The notes under the pieces were generated by a model, which was not told where the DNA came from, made no database searches, and saw only the letters and a program-made list of their open reading frames with translations. Below are positions 18,197 to 27,305 of a DNA stretch of 64,000 nt, in pieces. The position numbers were made by a program, and so were the translations under genes. The DNA comes from Neorhodopirellula pilleata (GTDB lineage Bacteria > Planctomycetota > Planctomycetia > Pirellulales > Pirellulaceae). The stretch lies in NCBI RefSeq assembly GCF_007859915.1, contig NZ_SJPM01000002.1, positions 999,717 to 1,063,716 of the forward strand. Direction: 5' to 3'. Within the stretch, counting starts at the first letter, position 1. Each line of letters begins with the position of its first letter.

Positions 18197-19459
18197 TCAG
18201 TCATCCAACTGGATCGAAAGCGGGAAGGCGAGACTAACGATCGCCGTTGCCAGCATCACTCCACATGCGACCTGCAAGGCTCCCGCTAATCCGATCGCTC
18301 CGGCCGTTCGCCCCCAAACGAGCGAGCCGATCGCCATCGATCCGGCCATCATCGTCAAATAGCACCCCATGCCTCGGGCTCGCAACCGAGGGGGAAGGGT
18401 AAATTGGGCGGTCGCGTTGAGCGTCGTCAGCGTGGCCATCCACCCGGCTCCCATGGCCAATACCGTGGGCAACAGAACCGGCCACGATGGTGCCCAGCTC
18501 ATGATCGCCAGCCCGAACGCGAACAATCCCATCGCTCCGGCGACCATGACGTCCGAACCAAAGCGATGGCGCAGACGTGGTAATACGGATGCCCCGGCCA
18601 CCGCTCCGGCACCAATGCATCCGACGAGGGCACCGAATCCTTGAGCGCCCCAGCCCAGTTGCGTTTTGGCATACAACGGCATCAGCGACCATAACGCGCT
18701 GCCCGGCATAACAAACAACAACACGCCGATCATCACGTGACGCATCGCTGGGTTCAGGAGCACGTACCGCACGCCTTGCCGCATCGACGACAGAAACGAT
18801 CGACCACGACTGTTCTCGATCGACGTGCGCTTCCAAAGTATCAAGACGAGGATCACGCAAGCAAACGACATCGCATTGATCGCGAACGTGCTCCAAATTC
18901 CGACGAGTGCGATCAACACACCACCGATCGCTGGTCCCAACGTGCGTGCTAAGTTGAAACTGACGCTACCTAATCCGACCGCGCGAGGAATCTGGCTACG
19001 CGGCACGAGTTCGGGGATCGCGGATTGCCAGGTCGGAACGTGAATCACCATTCCTAAACCCATGACAAACGTCAGCGACAATAGCCCCCAAGCGGATATT
19101 TGATCGGTGAACGTTAGTAGCGACAGGATCGCCGTGACGCTGAACAGCATCGACTGCGTCATCAACAAAAGACGACGCTTGTCAAACCGGTCCGCCAACA
19201 CCCCGGCCGGGATGGCCAAGATCACAATCGGCAGCGACATCGACGTCCGCACCGCTGCCACCATCTCAGGACTGGCATCCAAACTCGTCATCAACCATCC
19301 CGCGCCCACCTCGTGGATCCAAGTCCCCAAGTTGGACGCTAAAGACGCCAACCAAAAAACGCGAAACATCGGCAGCCTTAAGGGCTCCCAAGCCGATAGC
19401 TTGGAGTGCTTCGAAGGAGCGAACAGGTTAGTTGAAAATACCTGTCGGATCAGTTTCAT
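18197..19459 (-). CDS. MFS exporter (EntS/MFS_3 type)
   Basis: A 420-residue protein with about twelve hydrophobic segments and the A-motif-like loop GVLADRFDKRRLL after helix 2. The N-terminal part (MFRVFWLASLASNLGTWIHEVGAGWLM) matches the 'transmembrane secretion effector' branch of the major facilitator family, related to enterobactin exporter EntS. It would export a small molecule by proton antiport; the substrate is unknown. The gene starts 4 bases after the stop of the large YhaN-like ATPase gene on the same strand and may be co-transcribed with it. Confidence 0.85.
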   Translation of the reverse strand: MKLIRQVFSTNLFAPSKHSKLSAWEPLRLPMFRVFWLASLASNLGTWIHEVGAGWLMTSLDASPEMVAAVRTSMSLPIVILAIPAGVLADRFDKRRLLLMTQSMLFSVTAILSLLTFTDQISAWGLLSLTFVMGLGMVIHVPTWQSAIPELVPRSQIPRAVGLGSVSFNLARTLGPAIGGVLIALVGIWSTFAINAMSFACVILVLILWKRTSIENSRGRSFLSSMRQGVRYVLLNPAMRHVMIGVLLFVMPGSALWSLMPLYAKTQLGWGAQGFGALVGCIGAGAVAGASVLPRLRHRFGSDVMVAGAMGLFAFGLAIMSWAPSWPVLLPTVLAMGAGWMATLTTLNATAQFTLPPRLRARGMGCYLTMMAGSMAIGSLVWGRTAGAIGLAGALQVACGVMLATAIVSLAFPLSIQLDD

Positions 19460-19463
19460 CGAT

Positions 19464-22400
19464 TCATGCGGCGTTTAGTTCCCGATTTTGGTTCGCGTAT
19501 CCGATCCACTCGGACACTTCATCGAGATCCGGCAGTTTCCCGCCGCGAACGATTTGCTTACCTTCGCTCGACTGAGCGACCCGATCGACCTTGGCGAACA
19601 AGGCGGCCGCGTTGCTGGCGGCTAACTCTTCTGGTGTCGTCACTCCGACGGCGACCAAGAACTGGGCGTCATGCCCCCGCAACATCGGCACTCGACACAC
19701 CAGCGTAGCTTGATTCTGCCACTGTGTCACGGTTGCCCGGTCGATTCGGCGATGTTTGAGCTTCTCAGCGACTGCGGCCGCGTCGGATGTCAGCAAATCG
19801 TTGACGGTAACAATCCCGATTCGGTTCAACCGTTCCGCCATGCGTGGACCGATCGAGGGTGCGTCGACCACATCGTCGGCTCGCTCTAGGTAAAATCGCA
19901 ATCCGTTGACGGTCGGTCGACTCTCGCTTGTCCGCGTGTCCCTCGATCGCGCAGCTTGCGGGCGGCGTCCGGTATCCTGCGTTTTGTAAAAGCGTTGCCC
20001 CCCGTTGGATCGATGCTCGCCGTTGGATTGACGTTCGCCCTTACTTGATGATCGGTTACGATCCGATGAGCGAGCATTCCGACGGGTGCGAGATTCCGAC
20101 GCCGACGATGGTTTGAGCGCCGACACGGTTCGCTTCGATGAAGCTTCACGATCGTAGTCTCGCGTTAGTTCGTCGATTTCCTCGGCGATGCGATCAGCGC
20201 GACGCTCGACTTCGACTTCGTAGCGTTCTTGATCGAAATCATCGTCGGTCAAATAAACCTCTTCCGCTACAGGACGTCGCGAACGAGTTTGTTGTTCGCG
20301 ATCGTTATCGATTCGGTCGCGGGTCACGCGAGTTTCAACGGGACGCCCGTCGACGGTACGGGTTCGCCGAACGGTGTGGACGCTGTGGTTCGCCGAAGCG
20401 ATCCAACTCGTAATCCGAGATAGCTCGTAGCTGGTTCCCGAAAGCAAGATCTGTTGACCTCGCTCGGTCGCCAAAAACGTCTTGACCCGATCGAGAAGCT
20501 CGGTCGGATGGATCGCCGCCAACTGTGCGGGGTCTTGAACACCGCATCCGACCAAGACACGAGCGTCAAAGCCTCGCAGTTGCGGTACTCGGCACATTAA
20601 ACGACATTCGGATTGCCACCGACGGATGGTCTTGGCATCGACTCCCGCTAGCCCGAGCGTATCAGCCAACCGATTGCTGTCTTGGTTCATCAAATGCGTG
20701 ATGTGCGAAATCCCGACCCGGCGAAGACGCTGAGCCGCCACGGCGTCAATAGAGGGCGCCGTGTCGATGGGACTGTCAACGGTCATGAAGTACGGCACAT
20801 CGGAATCGCCTATCACGCCGCTGCTGAGTTGCGACTTCCCATGACGGGCGATCAGGCTGTCCGAAACGAGTGAATTTGAAACCGGATCGTGGGCGTCGAC
20901 CGTCGCGTCCTGCTGCCGAACCGACTGTCCCGAAAACGGTCGGGTCGAGCTTTGCTGAGCGTAATAGTACCCATCACGATAAGTCGCCCCGGGTGCAGGC
21001 GCGTCGGTTGCAACTTGTCGATGGTAGTCACCTTCTCGCAGACCGGCCGACTCGATCCATGCTTGGTCAAAGGCACGATTGACGTAATGATCGATCTCGG
21101 TATCACGCAGGTCGATCGGGCTAGCAACCGGCCGGCCGTTTGCGTCGATCCCGTGTGGGCCGGCATAATGATCTTGCCGCTGGACGCCTCGCCAAATCGG
21201 ACGATGAGGATGCACAATCCGCTGAGTGTGCAATTCAAAACTGCGTGCTCCGGATCGCTTGAGCTGATGGGCGAGTGGAGCGAACTCGGTAAGCACCAAT
21301 ACTTGCCGACCGGCTGCGGTGTAATCCGAGAGCGCTGACGCAATCGCGTCGCCCGTCACCCCTTCGCGAGTCCACGGACGGTAGGCATCGTGTTGATATT
21401 CCGTTGCATGATTCGAGCTAGCAACAAACAACTCACGATGAGTCTCCAGGACCAACGGAATCGCATGTCCCATCCGGCCGAGCAATTCGCCGGCCGCCAT
21501 GCGAACCGCCAGACACGCCAATGCCCGTGTCGCCGCCGAAACGCTTTGCTCATCCAAGCAATCGATCGTCACCGACACTCGGTGATCGACTCGGTGATCC
21601 ACACGGTCATTCATCCCATCGACCGACGATCCCCCGCGTAGCGGCAAGTGAGTGCACCGATCGGTCGCGACCGGAACGCTGGACCATTGCACGATGCGAT
21701 GACGTCCCCCTGATAATCGGACCAGCCATCGGCTTGCCAATTCAGACAACGATGATTCACGTCGTGCGATCGGACGGTCGCGATCCAATTCTGCGATCAA
21801 TGCGTCGCGGCGTCGACCAAGCACGTCGGCGCGTTCGAAACGACAAGAACAGCCGTCGACGTAAGCGGCTGAACCGAATGCAGATTGCTCGGCAATGGCC
21901 GCTTCGAGCTCTCTCAACCTCGCGTCCAACCTAGCGATCTCAGCATCGATCATCTCAACGGAGCCGCTGGCGCGGTCCAATCCGACCGGATAAATCGGGT
22001 CGACGATGGGCAAAACGCGATCAAAACGACGCAACTTGGCCGATTCATCCAAGACGCTGCGTAGTTCACCCTCGACACGGAGTAATTCGCTCGACGCCGA
22101 ACGTCGCTCGGCAACCCAGTCGGGATCGTAGCCAGAGCCGGAATCAAACGATCGCCCCCAATCAGCGTGTGTACGGGCGAGCGTCTCGACGATACGGGAT
22201 CTTGTCGCGAGTAAACGATCGAGCGACTGATTCAAATCATCAGCGACACGATCGAGATGATAGGTCGTCAAAAATTCTCGATGACGAATCTGATCACGTA
22301 CTCGGCGAACTGTTTCCAGCATCACGGTGCGGCGTTCGTGGGGTTCGAACCAACTCAGGTCCAACCAGGAGCTCGCATCGGAAGCCGCATTCGGAGCAGC

Positions 22401-23735
22401 CACCCCGACGCGCGACAACAGCCAATCCAAGTGACGCTGTGCTGCCTCGATCCGAATCGCCAGATCGTCAATTGGGTGCAACGGCTGGTAAGCGGCATGA
22501 TAGAAATCGGCCCAAGGCCGATCGCTTCGATAGTGATCCATCGCGCGAACGAAATGATCGTAACGACGGGTTTGCATCCATTCTGGATCCAGCCAACGCC
22601 CCGCTTGCGCCGCCGCATACCCCGTGTTCGATCCGGTATTTAAATCAAACGGCAAATGAGAGGAGGCGAGTAGGTTTCGAATGCCGCGGATGTCGGCGAG
22701 CACTCGACGCAGCGAAACGATTTCACGATCAGCACGGCTGATTTGTTCTCGCAGCGTGTCGACCGAGGTCGATTGCCAAGCTTCGGGCAACGCATACAAC
22801 CCACCCGACCCGACGGCATACCGAGACTCGCTGGATCGGTAGGCACTGGAGTCCAACTCCGCAATCCATCGCTGCAACGAGGCCGCTCTCGTTCGCAACG
22901 ATTCGGCTTGAAAATGCAGTTCCCGCAATCTTGAATCACTGTCCGATCTCCGGATTTCATGCACCATCGGATCAACGAACAAGCGCTCGCGACGGGCCAC
23001 ACATTCATTGCGGCGGCGTAGCAGATCAACACGCTGCCGCTGAAGATCGGATGTATCGACCCGATCGACGACGGGACGAGCATCTCGAAGCTTGGCGAGT
23101 TCGGCCTCGACGTCTGCCAATTCCGCCCGCAACTCGCGGCGGCGTCGATCGTCCTCATGAGTGCGGACAAACGATTGCGAATCGGCATAACGGGCTGTCT
23201 CGTTCTCGAAAGGCATTCGAGCCAGGTCGTCGCGATCCAGGCCGGCCGAAACACAGGATGCGACGACGCGAGAAACACTGCTGACGGTCGTGTCGACCAT
23301 CACGCCATCGACGATTGATTCCGGAATACGAATGCTTTGCAATGTTCGCGAAGCAAGAGAAGATCGATAATGCGAGGCCGTTTGGGAAGCAACTTCGGCG
23401 GAATCGAACCATCCGTCGGCGTAGCCGTCCCACGCTGCGGAGGATTCACTGCGGTTTTCAAACTCCACGGTCCGCCGACCGTTAGGCGTGCCATCTTGCT
23501 CGCGTCGGCAGTGAATCCAGCCGTTCGAATCGACCCAGACGATCCGCCCCGATGAATTGCTGAGCATCCCCAGAGGGTAGTCTCGGTCGATCAGCGAATC
23601 GCGAATGAACCGACTGATCGCGGTTTTTCCGGAGCCGGCCGGCCCGAGGACGACGTTGAGGTGGTGAGACAACGGACCGATCTCGACCCGATTGAGCGGA
23701 CCATGGCTATCGATTTCGATACGATCTAATAACAT
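19464..23735 (-). CDS. YhaN/SbcC-like coiled-coil ATPase with two DUF4332 domains
   Basis: A 1,423-residue protein. ATG 23735 has a good ribosome site (AGGAAGG). Walker A is GPAGSGKT at 31-38. Long helical, partly coiled-coil segments follow (about 195-300, 325-355, 470-660). An ABC/SMC-like signature LSGGR lies at 674-678 and a late strand RQVLVLTEF at 810-818, the layout of YhaN/SbcC/Rad50-type ATPases. The expected Walker B reads IPLVLETHREL (759-769), without the usual paired acidic residues. Two DUF4332 helix-hairpin-helix domains (about 980-1115 and 1280-1415) share APSI, WQ, CRVP and LRG blocks; a basic, disordered linker joins them. DNA repair, recombination or chromosome organisation is plausible. 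No nuclease partner is adjacent; two ExbD genes are divergent upstream. Confidence 0.8.
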   Translation of the reverse strand: MLLDRIEIDSHGPLNRVEIGPLSHHLNVVLGPAGSGKTAISRFIRDSLIDRDYPLGMLSNSSGRIVWVDSNGWIHCRREQDGTPNGRRTVEFENRSESSAAWDGYADGWFDSAEVASQTASHYRSSLASRTLQSIRIPESIVDGVMVDTTVSSVSRVVASCVSAGLDRDDLARMPFENETARYADSQSFVRTHEDDRRRRELRAELADVEAELAKLRDARPVVDRVDTSDLQRQRVDLLRRRNECVARRERLFVDPMVHEIRRSDSDSRLRELHFQAESLRTRAASLQRWIAELDSSAYRSSESRYAVGSGGLYALPEAWQSTSVDTLREQISRADREIVSLRRVLADIRGIRNLLASSHLPFDLNTGSNTGYAAAQAGRWLDPEWMQTRRYDHFVRAMDHYRSDRPWADFYHAAYQPLHPIDDLAIRIEAAQRHLDWLLSRVGVAAPNAASDASSWLDLSWFEPHERRTVMLETVRRVRDQIRHREFLTTYHLDRVADDLNQSLDRLLATRSRIVETLARTHADWGRSFDSGSGYDPDWVAERRSASSELLRVEGELRSVLDESAKLRRFDRVLPIVDPIYPVGLDRASGSVEMIDAEIARLDARLRELEAAIAEQSAFGSAAYVDGCSCRFERADVLGRRRDALIAELDRDRPIARRESSLSELASRWLVRLSGGRHRIVQWSSVPVATDRCTHLPLRGGSSVDGMNDRVDHRVDHRVSVTIDCLDEQSVSAATRALACLAVRMAAGELLGRMGHAIPLVLETHRELFVASSNHATEYQHDAYRPWTREGVTGDAIASALSDYTAAGRQVLVLTEFAPLAHQLKRSGARSFELHTQRIVHPHRPIWRGVQRQDHYAGPHGIDANGRPVASPIDLRDTEIDHYVNRAFDQAWIESAGLREGDYHRQVATDAPAPGATYRDGYYYAQQSSTRPFSGQSVRQQDATVDAHDPVSNSLVSDSLIARHGKSQLSSGVIGDSDVPYFMTVDSPIDTAPSIDAVAAQRLRRVGISHITHLMNQDSNRLADTLGLAGVDAKTIRRWQSECRLMCRVPQLRGFDARVLVGCGVQDPAQLAAIHPTELLDRVKTFLATERGQQILLSGTSYELSRITSWIASANHSVHTVRRTRTVDGRPVETRVTRDRIDNDREQQTRSRRPVAEEVYLTDDDFDQERYEVEVERRADRIAEEIDELTRDYDREASSKRTVSALKPSSASESRTRRNARSSDRNRSSSKGERQSNGEHRSNGGQRFYKTQDTGRRPQAARSRDTRTSESRPTVNGLRFYLERADDVVDAPSIGPRMAERLNRIGIVTVNDLLTSDAAAVAEKLKHRRIDRATVTQWQNQATLVCRVPMLRGHDAQFLVAVGVTTPEELAASNAAALFAKVDRVAQSSEGKQIVRGGKLPDLDEVSEWIGYANQNRELNAA

Positions 23736-23948
23736 CAGAGGTTCCTTCCTGGACGACGTCGGGTCAATGCAACCAGTCCCAGACGCAGGGTTTGGACGAT
23801 CCTGTCCAATGCGGGGTGCCTGCGTTTCGGTCGCGTAGAAAGAGAACTTTAGTCGAATTGCCAAATCGGCCGAAAGACCGATTCCGTGAAACTGGAACCA
23901 CTGAACAAATTTTTCTAGCGGTCTGGGACAGCTAAAAGTTAGGGGAGT

Positions 23949-23994
23949 GGATCTTGTTAAAGATCCTGTAGCGGCAGGATCTTTAACAAGATCC
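23949..23994. repeat. Perfect 20-bp-arm palindrome in the divergent intergenic region
   Basis: The arms GGATCTTGTTAAAGATCCTG and its exact complement are separated by TAGCGG. Each arm itself holds a smaller inverted repeat (GGATCTT / AAGATCC). It lies between the divergently transcribed YhaN-like and ExbD genes, where a terminator for either is not expected. It may be a small mobile palindrome, a regulatory hairpin or a protein-binding site. Nothing else is recognised in the 361 bases 23736-24096. Confidence 0.7.
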
Positions 23995-24096
23995 TCTACA
24001 GCCAACCCCCATTTTTACCTGTAACAGACCACTAGTTCGATACGCTACGCCTGGACTGCGAGTCCCGTTACTGCGGCGTATTGTTATACTCGTCCC

Positions 24097-24525
24097 ATGC
24101 GATCCCCGAATTCTCACCGAATGAATCAACAGCGCACGACCGATCGAGTGGCCATGACGCCGATGATCGACGTCGTGTTCTTGCTGATTATTTTTTTCTT
24201 GGTCTCCAGCCACCTGTCCCGGCGAGAAAATCGAATGCCGGTTTCACTGGCCGATTCAGCGACCGGAATCAGCGAAACGTCTCCGGCGGACGACGTATTC
24301 ACTCTCACCATGGATGCTCAGGCTAGGCTATTCCTTAACGGAAGCCAGCTATCGACGGACGTCTTCTCGTCGCGACTTCCTCGTGATTCCACCCAAACGG
24401 TCCGGATCCGCGTCGACCGATCCTTGGCTTATGAACACCTCAATCGTGTCTTGGCGACCCTTACCGATCGAGGCTTTCAAAACGTATCGATCGTCACAAG
24501 CCCGATAGCCGTGAGTCGCCCATGA
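24097..24525 (+). CDS. exbD: ExbD/TolR-like protein, first of two
   Basis: A short N-terminus precedes one transmembrane helix with the family motif AMTPMIDVVFLLIIFFLVSS; the Asp in the helix is the proton-carrying residue in ExbD/TolR. The periplasmic part ends with the expected alpha/beta domain (TVRIRVDRSLAYEHLNRVL). ExbD works with ExbB/TolQ to turn the proton gradient into work on an envelope partner. At 142 residues it is of normal size. ATG 24121 is an alternative start. It overlaps the second ExbD gene by ATGA. No ExbB gene is adjacent; the only one in this window is at 46226. Confidence 0.85.
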   Translation: MRSPNSHRMNQQRTTDRVAMTPMIDVVFLLIIFFLVSSHLSRRENRMPVSLADSATGISETSPADDVFTLTMDAQARLFLNGSQLSTDVFSSRLPRDSTQTVRIRVDRSLAYEHLNRVLATLTDRGFQNVSIVTSPIAVSRP

Positions 24526-25019
24526 GACCGCCCTCACATGCCAATTTCCGTCGTGATAGCGATGACCTAGCCATGACGTCGATGATTGATGTTGTTTTCC
24601 TGTTACTTGTTTTTTTCGTCTGGACGAGTAGTTTCGATCTGCCTGAGACAAGCCTTCCTGGTTCGATCGCTTTGGCTCCTTCGAAAACGCCCCCCGAAAC
24701 AATGGATGAGTCCATGGCGGTAAATCCGGATCTCCCAATGCCGTCACTGGAGGTCAAACCGACCGAAATCATCGTCCGAATCATCGATCACCCCGGCGGC
24801 AAGTCCTACCGGGTTGGGGCCGTCGAACTGGCCGATCTCTCCGCCGTTAAGAGAAAGCTATCGAAGATTTCCGACATGCCGATTGCCACGATGGTGGTCG
24901 TCGACCCCGACCCGGCGATTTCGGTATCCGATACGATTGACGTATTCGACTTCGCACGCAGCTTAAAATTCTCCAAGGTGTTGCTGGCTGTCGAACCGGA
25001 CCTTGAACTCGTCCCTTGA
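24522..25019 (+). CDS. exbD: ExbD/TolR-like protein, second of two
   Basis: The motif AMTSMIDVVFLLLVFFVWTS again places the conserved Asp in a single N-terminal membrane helix. A Pro-rich stretch (PSKTPPETMDESMAVNPDLP) links to the periplasmic domain (TMVVVDPDPAISVSDTIDVFDFARSL). It is translationally coupled to the first ExbD gene, which fits a heteromeric ExbD pair. The flagellar run starts about 90 bp downstream on the same strand, so read-through is possible. Confidence 0.85.
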   Translation: MRPPSHANFRRDSDDLAMTSMIDVVFLLLVFFVWTSSFDLPETSLPGSIALAPSKTPPETMDESMAVNPDLPMPSLEVKPTEIIVRIIDHPGGKSYRVGAVELADLSAVKRKLSKISDMPIATMVVVDPDPAISVSDTIDVFDFARSLKFSKVLLAVEPDLELVP

Positions 25020-25109
25020 TAAATCAATCTTCCCAGCGGCGAGACAACTTGAGTAGAACTGTGAAAGATTCGCAAATTTCTTTTCACAACTCTCAACGCC
25101 GCCGACACC

Positions 25110-26360
25110 GTGTCCCTGAACGCTCTGGCCGCCAACACTGAAAACGAAGCACGACGTGCCGCGTCGTTGCGGCGGATCGCGATCGTACTGCGGGACTTGC
25201 CTGAACCGGTCGCGTTGAAATTACTTGCAGACCTTGGTCCGGAAGCCAGGCGACGGGTACAACGCGAATTGCGCACCTTGATCGACGTCGATCCGATGGA
25301 ACGTAAACGCGCTCTCGAATCGTTTACCGGTTCGATCAAACGACAAGCCGCCCGGGAAGCGGATCATCGATTGCCGCCGGACACACAAAACAGTCTTTTA
25401 TCTGACAACCATCGGGCCGCCATCGATCGTCTGACCGATGAACCCGTTGATCGTCGCAATCAGCCGGAATCCACGACGAAACCCAGTCGTCCGCTTGGCT
25501 TCCTCGATCAAGTGGCCGACGAGGACCTGTTGACATTGTTACAAGACGAGCACCCTCAAACCAAAGCAGTCGTGTTCGCGTCGATCGAGCCTTCACGTGC
25601 CGCTCGCATTCTACCGCGACTCGGAAACGCACAACGTCAAGACATGCTCAGTCGAATCGGGCGTTTGCAATCGCTGCCTGACGAAATGCTCGCGGACCTC
25701 GCAGGTAGTTTTCAAAATCGGGTGCAGCGGATACAAACGGCTCGCGACCGTAATCCGTTGCAACAACTCATCGACCAAAACGCCATCGACTATCCAGGCG
25801 ATCATGCGGTTTGGAACCCGGCCGATGCCGCCAAACATGTTCCCCGTTCCGCAGTCGCCGTTTCGCCGCGATTGCAGGCAATCCTGGCTGAATTACCATC
25901 TTCTGCACCGGACCCGATTCCCGAAGAAGAAGCGTCCCAGGTCGCAGCGCGTTTGCGGCAGATCACTCGCGAGACTGAACCGACCGCACCGACGCAAACA
26001 TCCGACAAGGTCACCGTGAGTCGGCCGACGTTATCGACCGACCAGATTCACCTCGAACTCGTCCGGCTTGCGCCCAAGCGTTTGTGTGAGGCGCTCGCCC
26101 GTGTCGAAACTCGGGTCGCCATCCTGGCACTGTGCGGCTTGCCGAACCAAACGGCTGATGCAGCGATCGCGTGCTTGCCACGAGCGGCGGCGAACCAAGT
26201 TCGCCGCCAGTTGATGTCATTGGGTTCCATGGAGATTCGCGAAATCGATCTGGCCAAAGAGGCCGTTGCGATAGCCGCTCAAGTGATCCATTCCACCCAT
26301 GCCGTGCAGGCAACCGCACCAGACGGCGTTTCCCAGCACTCTACCCGACTAGCCGCATAA
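25110..26360 (+). CDS. fliG: FliG-like flagellar motor switch protein, divergent
   Basis: FliG couples the MotAB stator to the rotor. The N-terminal part (RRIAIVLRDLPEPVALKLLADLG) resembles FliG-N, and the middle domain holds the EHPQ motif (LLTLLQDEHPQTKAVVFASI) with SRIGRLQSLPDEML. The C-terminal part (LELVRLAPKRLCEALARVETRVAIL) is related to FliG-C but lacks an obvious charged torque helix pattern. At 416 residues it is longer than the usual 330-340. GTG 25110 is the start used; no clear ribosome site is seen. It heads a flagellar run ending with fliK. A divergent FliG, or a FliG-like scaffold, is the most likely identity. Confidence 0.75.
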   Translation: MSLNALAANTENEARRAASLRRIAIVLRDLPEPVALKLLADLGPEARRRVQRELRTLIDVDPMERKRALESFTGSIKRQAAREADHRLPPDTQNSLLSDNHRAAIDRLTDEPVDRRNQPESTTKPSRPLGFLDQVADEDLLTLLQDEHPQTKAVVFASIEPSRAARILPRLGNAQRQDMLSRIGRLQSLPDEMLADLAGSFQNRVQRIQTARDRNPLQQLIDQNAIDYPGDHAVWNPADAAKHVPRSAVAVSPRLQAILAELPSSAPDPIPEEEASQVAARLRQITRETEPTAPTQTSDKVTVSRPTLSTDQIHLELVRLAPKRLCEALARVETRVAILALCGLPNQTADAAIACLPRAAANQVRRQLMSLGSMEIREIDLAKEAVAIAAQVIHSTHAVQATAPDGVSQHSTRLAA

Positions 26361-26381
26361 GGCCGGTTCGCCGGTATCACC

Positions 26382-27305
26382 ATGGCAACCATTGTAAAAC
26401 AACAACGAACGGTCACCCCATTCCCTCCGGCTGCGCCCGACGTGAGGCTTCCGGCACCACGCCCCGGCACCGGATCAGTGCAGATTATCAAAACTGGCCA
26501 CAGCACCAGTCCATCGCCGCCCGAAGATTCACTGCCGATCCCTAGCGGAGGCGTAGCCGCGCGATTGTCCGGGACCATCATCGGTAAAGACAAGGCCGGT
26601 AGCGAAGGGCTCGTCGAGTTCAATCTCGCGGACATTGTCGAGCAAGGGCGACAACAAATCATGAAATGCCGGGCTGAAGTCGAAGCCATGATGGGCCAGG
26701 CTCAAGCCGAAAGCGTACGAATCAAGCAACAGGCCAAGTCCACCGGTCACGCCGAAGGCCAAAAAGCGGCGGCTGCCGAAATCGATAAAAGGATCGCCGT
26801 CGAGGCCGAAGCGAAAGCTCAAGCCCAGGTCGAATCGCTGCGGAAAATGGTCGTTCAAATGCGAACGCAGTACGATCAATGGATGCACCAATACGCCGAA
26901 GTCATGACCGCCACCGCGATCGCGGCCGCCGAACGACTACTTAGAAAAAAAGTAGAACTGCCTAACGCATCTCCACTCGCCGTCGCTCCCGATCCAGACG
27001 ACTCCGCCGATTCACCGTCTTCGTCGTTACCGACCGAAGAGCATGTTCTCGTTCGCTGGGCGCGCGAGGCACTTCACAGCACACGTTCCGCCGGTCGTTT
27101 AACACTGGCCGTTCATCCTGACACGCTCGCCGAACTCGGTCGTCAATTCGATGAGTTGTTATCCAGCCCGGATCTGCCCGAACAGTCCGTCGTGATTCCC
27201 GACGAAACGCTGTCGGTGGGCGACGTGGTCGTTCGTCAAGACGGCGGCGAGATCCGCGCCGGCCTAGAAGCTCAACTGCAACGCCTTCGAGAAGAGCTGT
27301 TATGA
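26382..27305 (+). CDS. fliH: FliH-like flagellar export ATPase regulator
   Basis: FliH dimers bind and restrain the FliI ATPase at the export gate. The N-terminal 90 residues are Pro-rich. A long Ala/Gln/Glu helix follows (EAMMGQAQAESVRIKQQAKS; EAEAKAQAQVESLRKMVVQM), ending in the FliH C-terminal domain (RLTLAVHPDTLAELG; VVIPDETLSVGDVVVRQDGG), which resembles the stalk of ATP synthases. It starts 21 bp after the fliG-like stop, and its TGA overlaps the ATG of fliI. Confidence 0.85.
   Translation: MATIVKQQRTVTPFPPAAPDVRLPAPRPGTGSVQIIKTGHSTSPSPPEDSLPIPSGGVAARLSGTIIGKDKAGSEGLVEFNLADIVEQGRQQIMKCRAEVEAMMGQAQAESVRIKQQAKSTGHAEGQKAAAAEIDKRIAVEAEAKAQAQVESLRKMVVQMRTQYDQWMHQYAEVMTATAIAAAERLLRKKVELPNASPLAVAPDPDDSADSPSSSLPTEEHVLVRWAREALHSTRSAGRLTLAVHPDTLAELGRQFDELLSSPDLPEQSVVIPDETLSVGDVVVRQDGGEIRAGLEAQLQRLREELL

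Noticed and set aside
23949..23994. Palindrome as an intrinsic terminator
   Set aside because: It lies between divergent starts, so no gene ends there, and no T-run follows on either strand.
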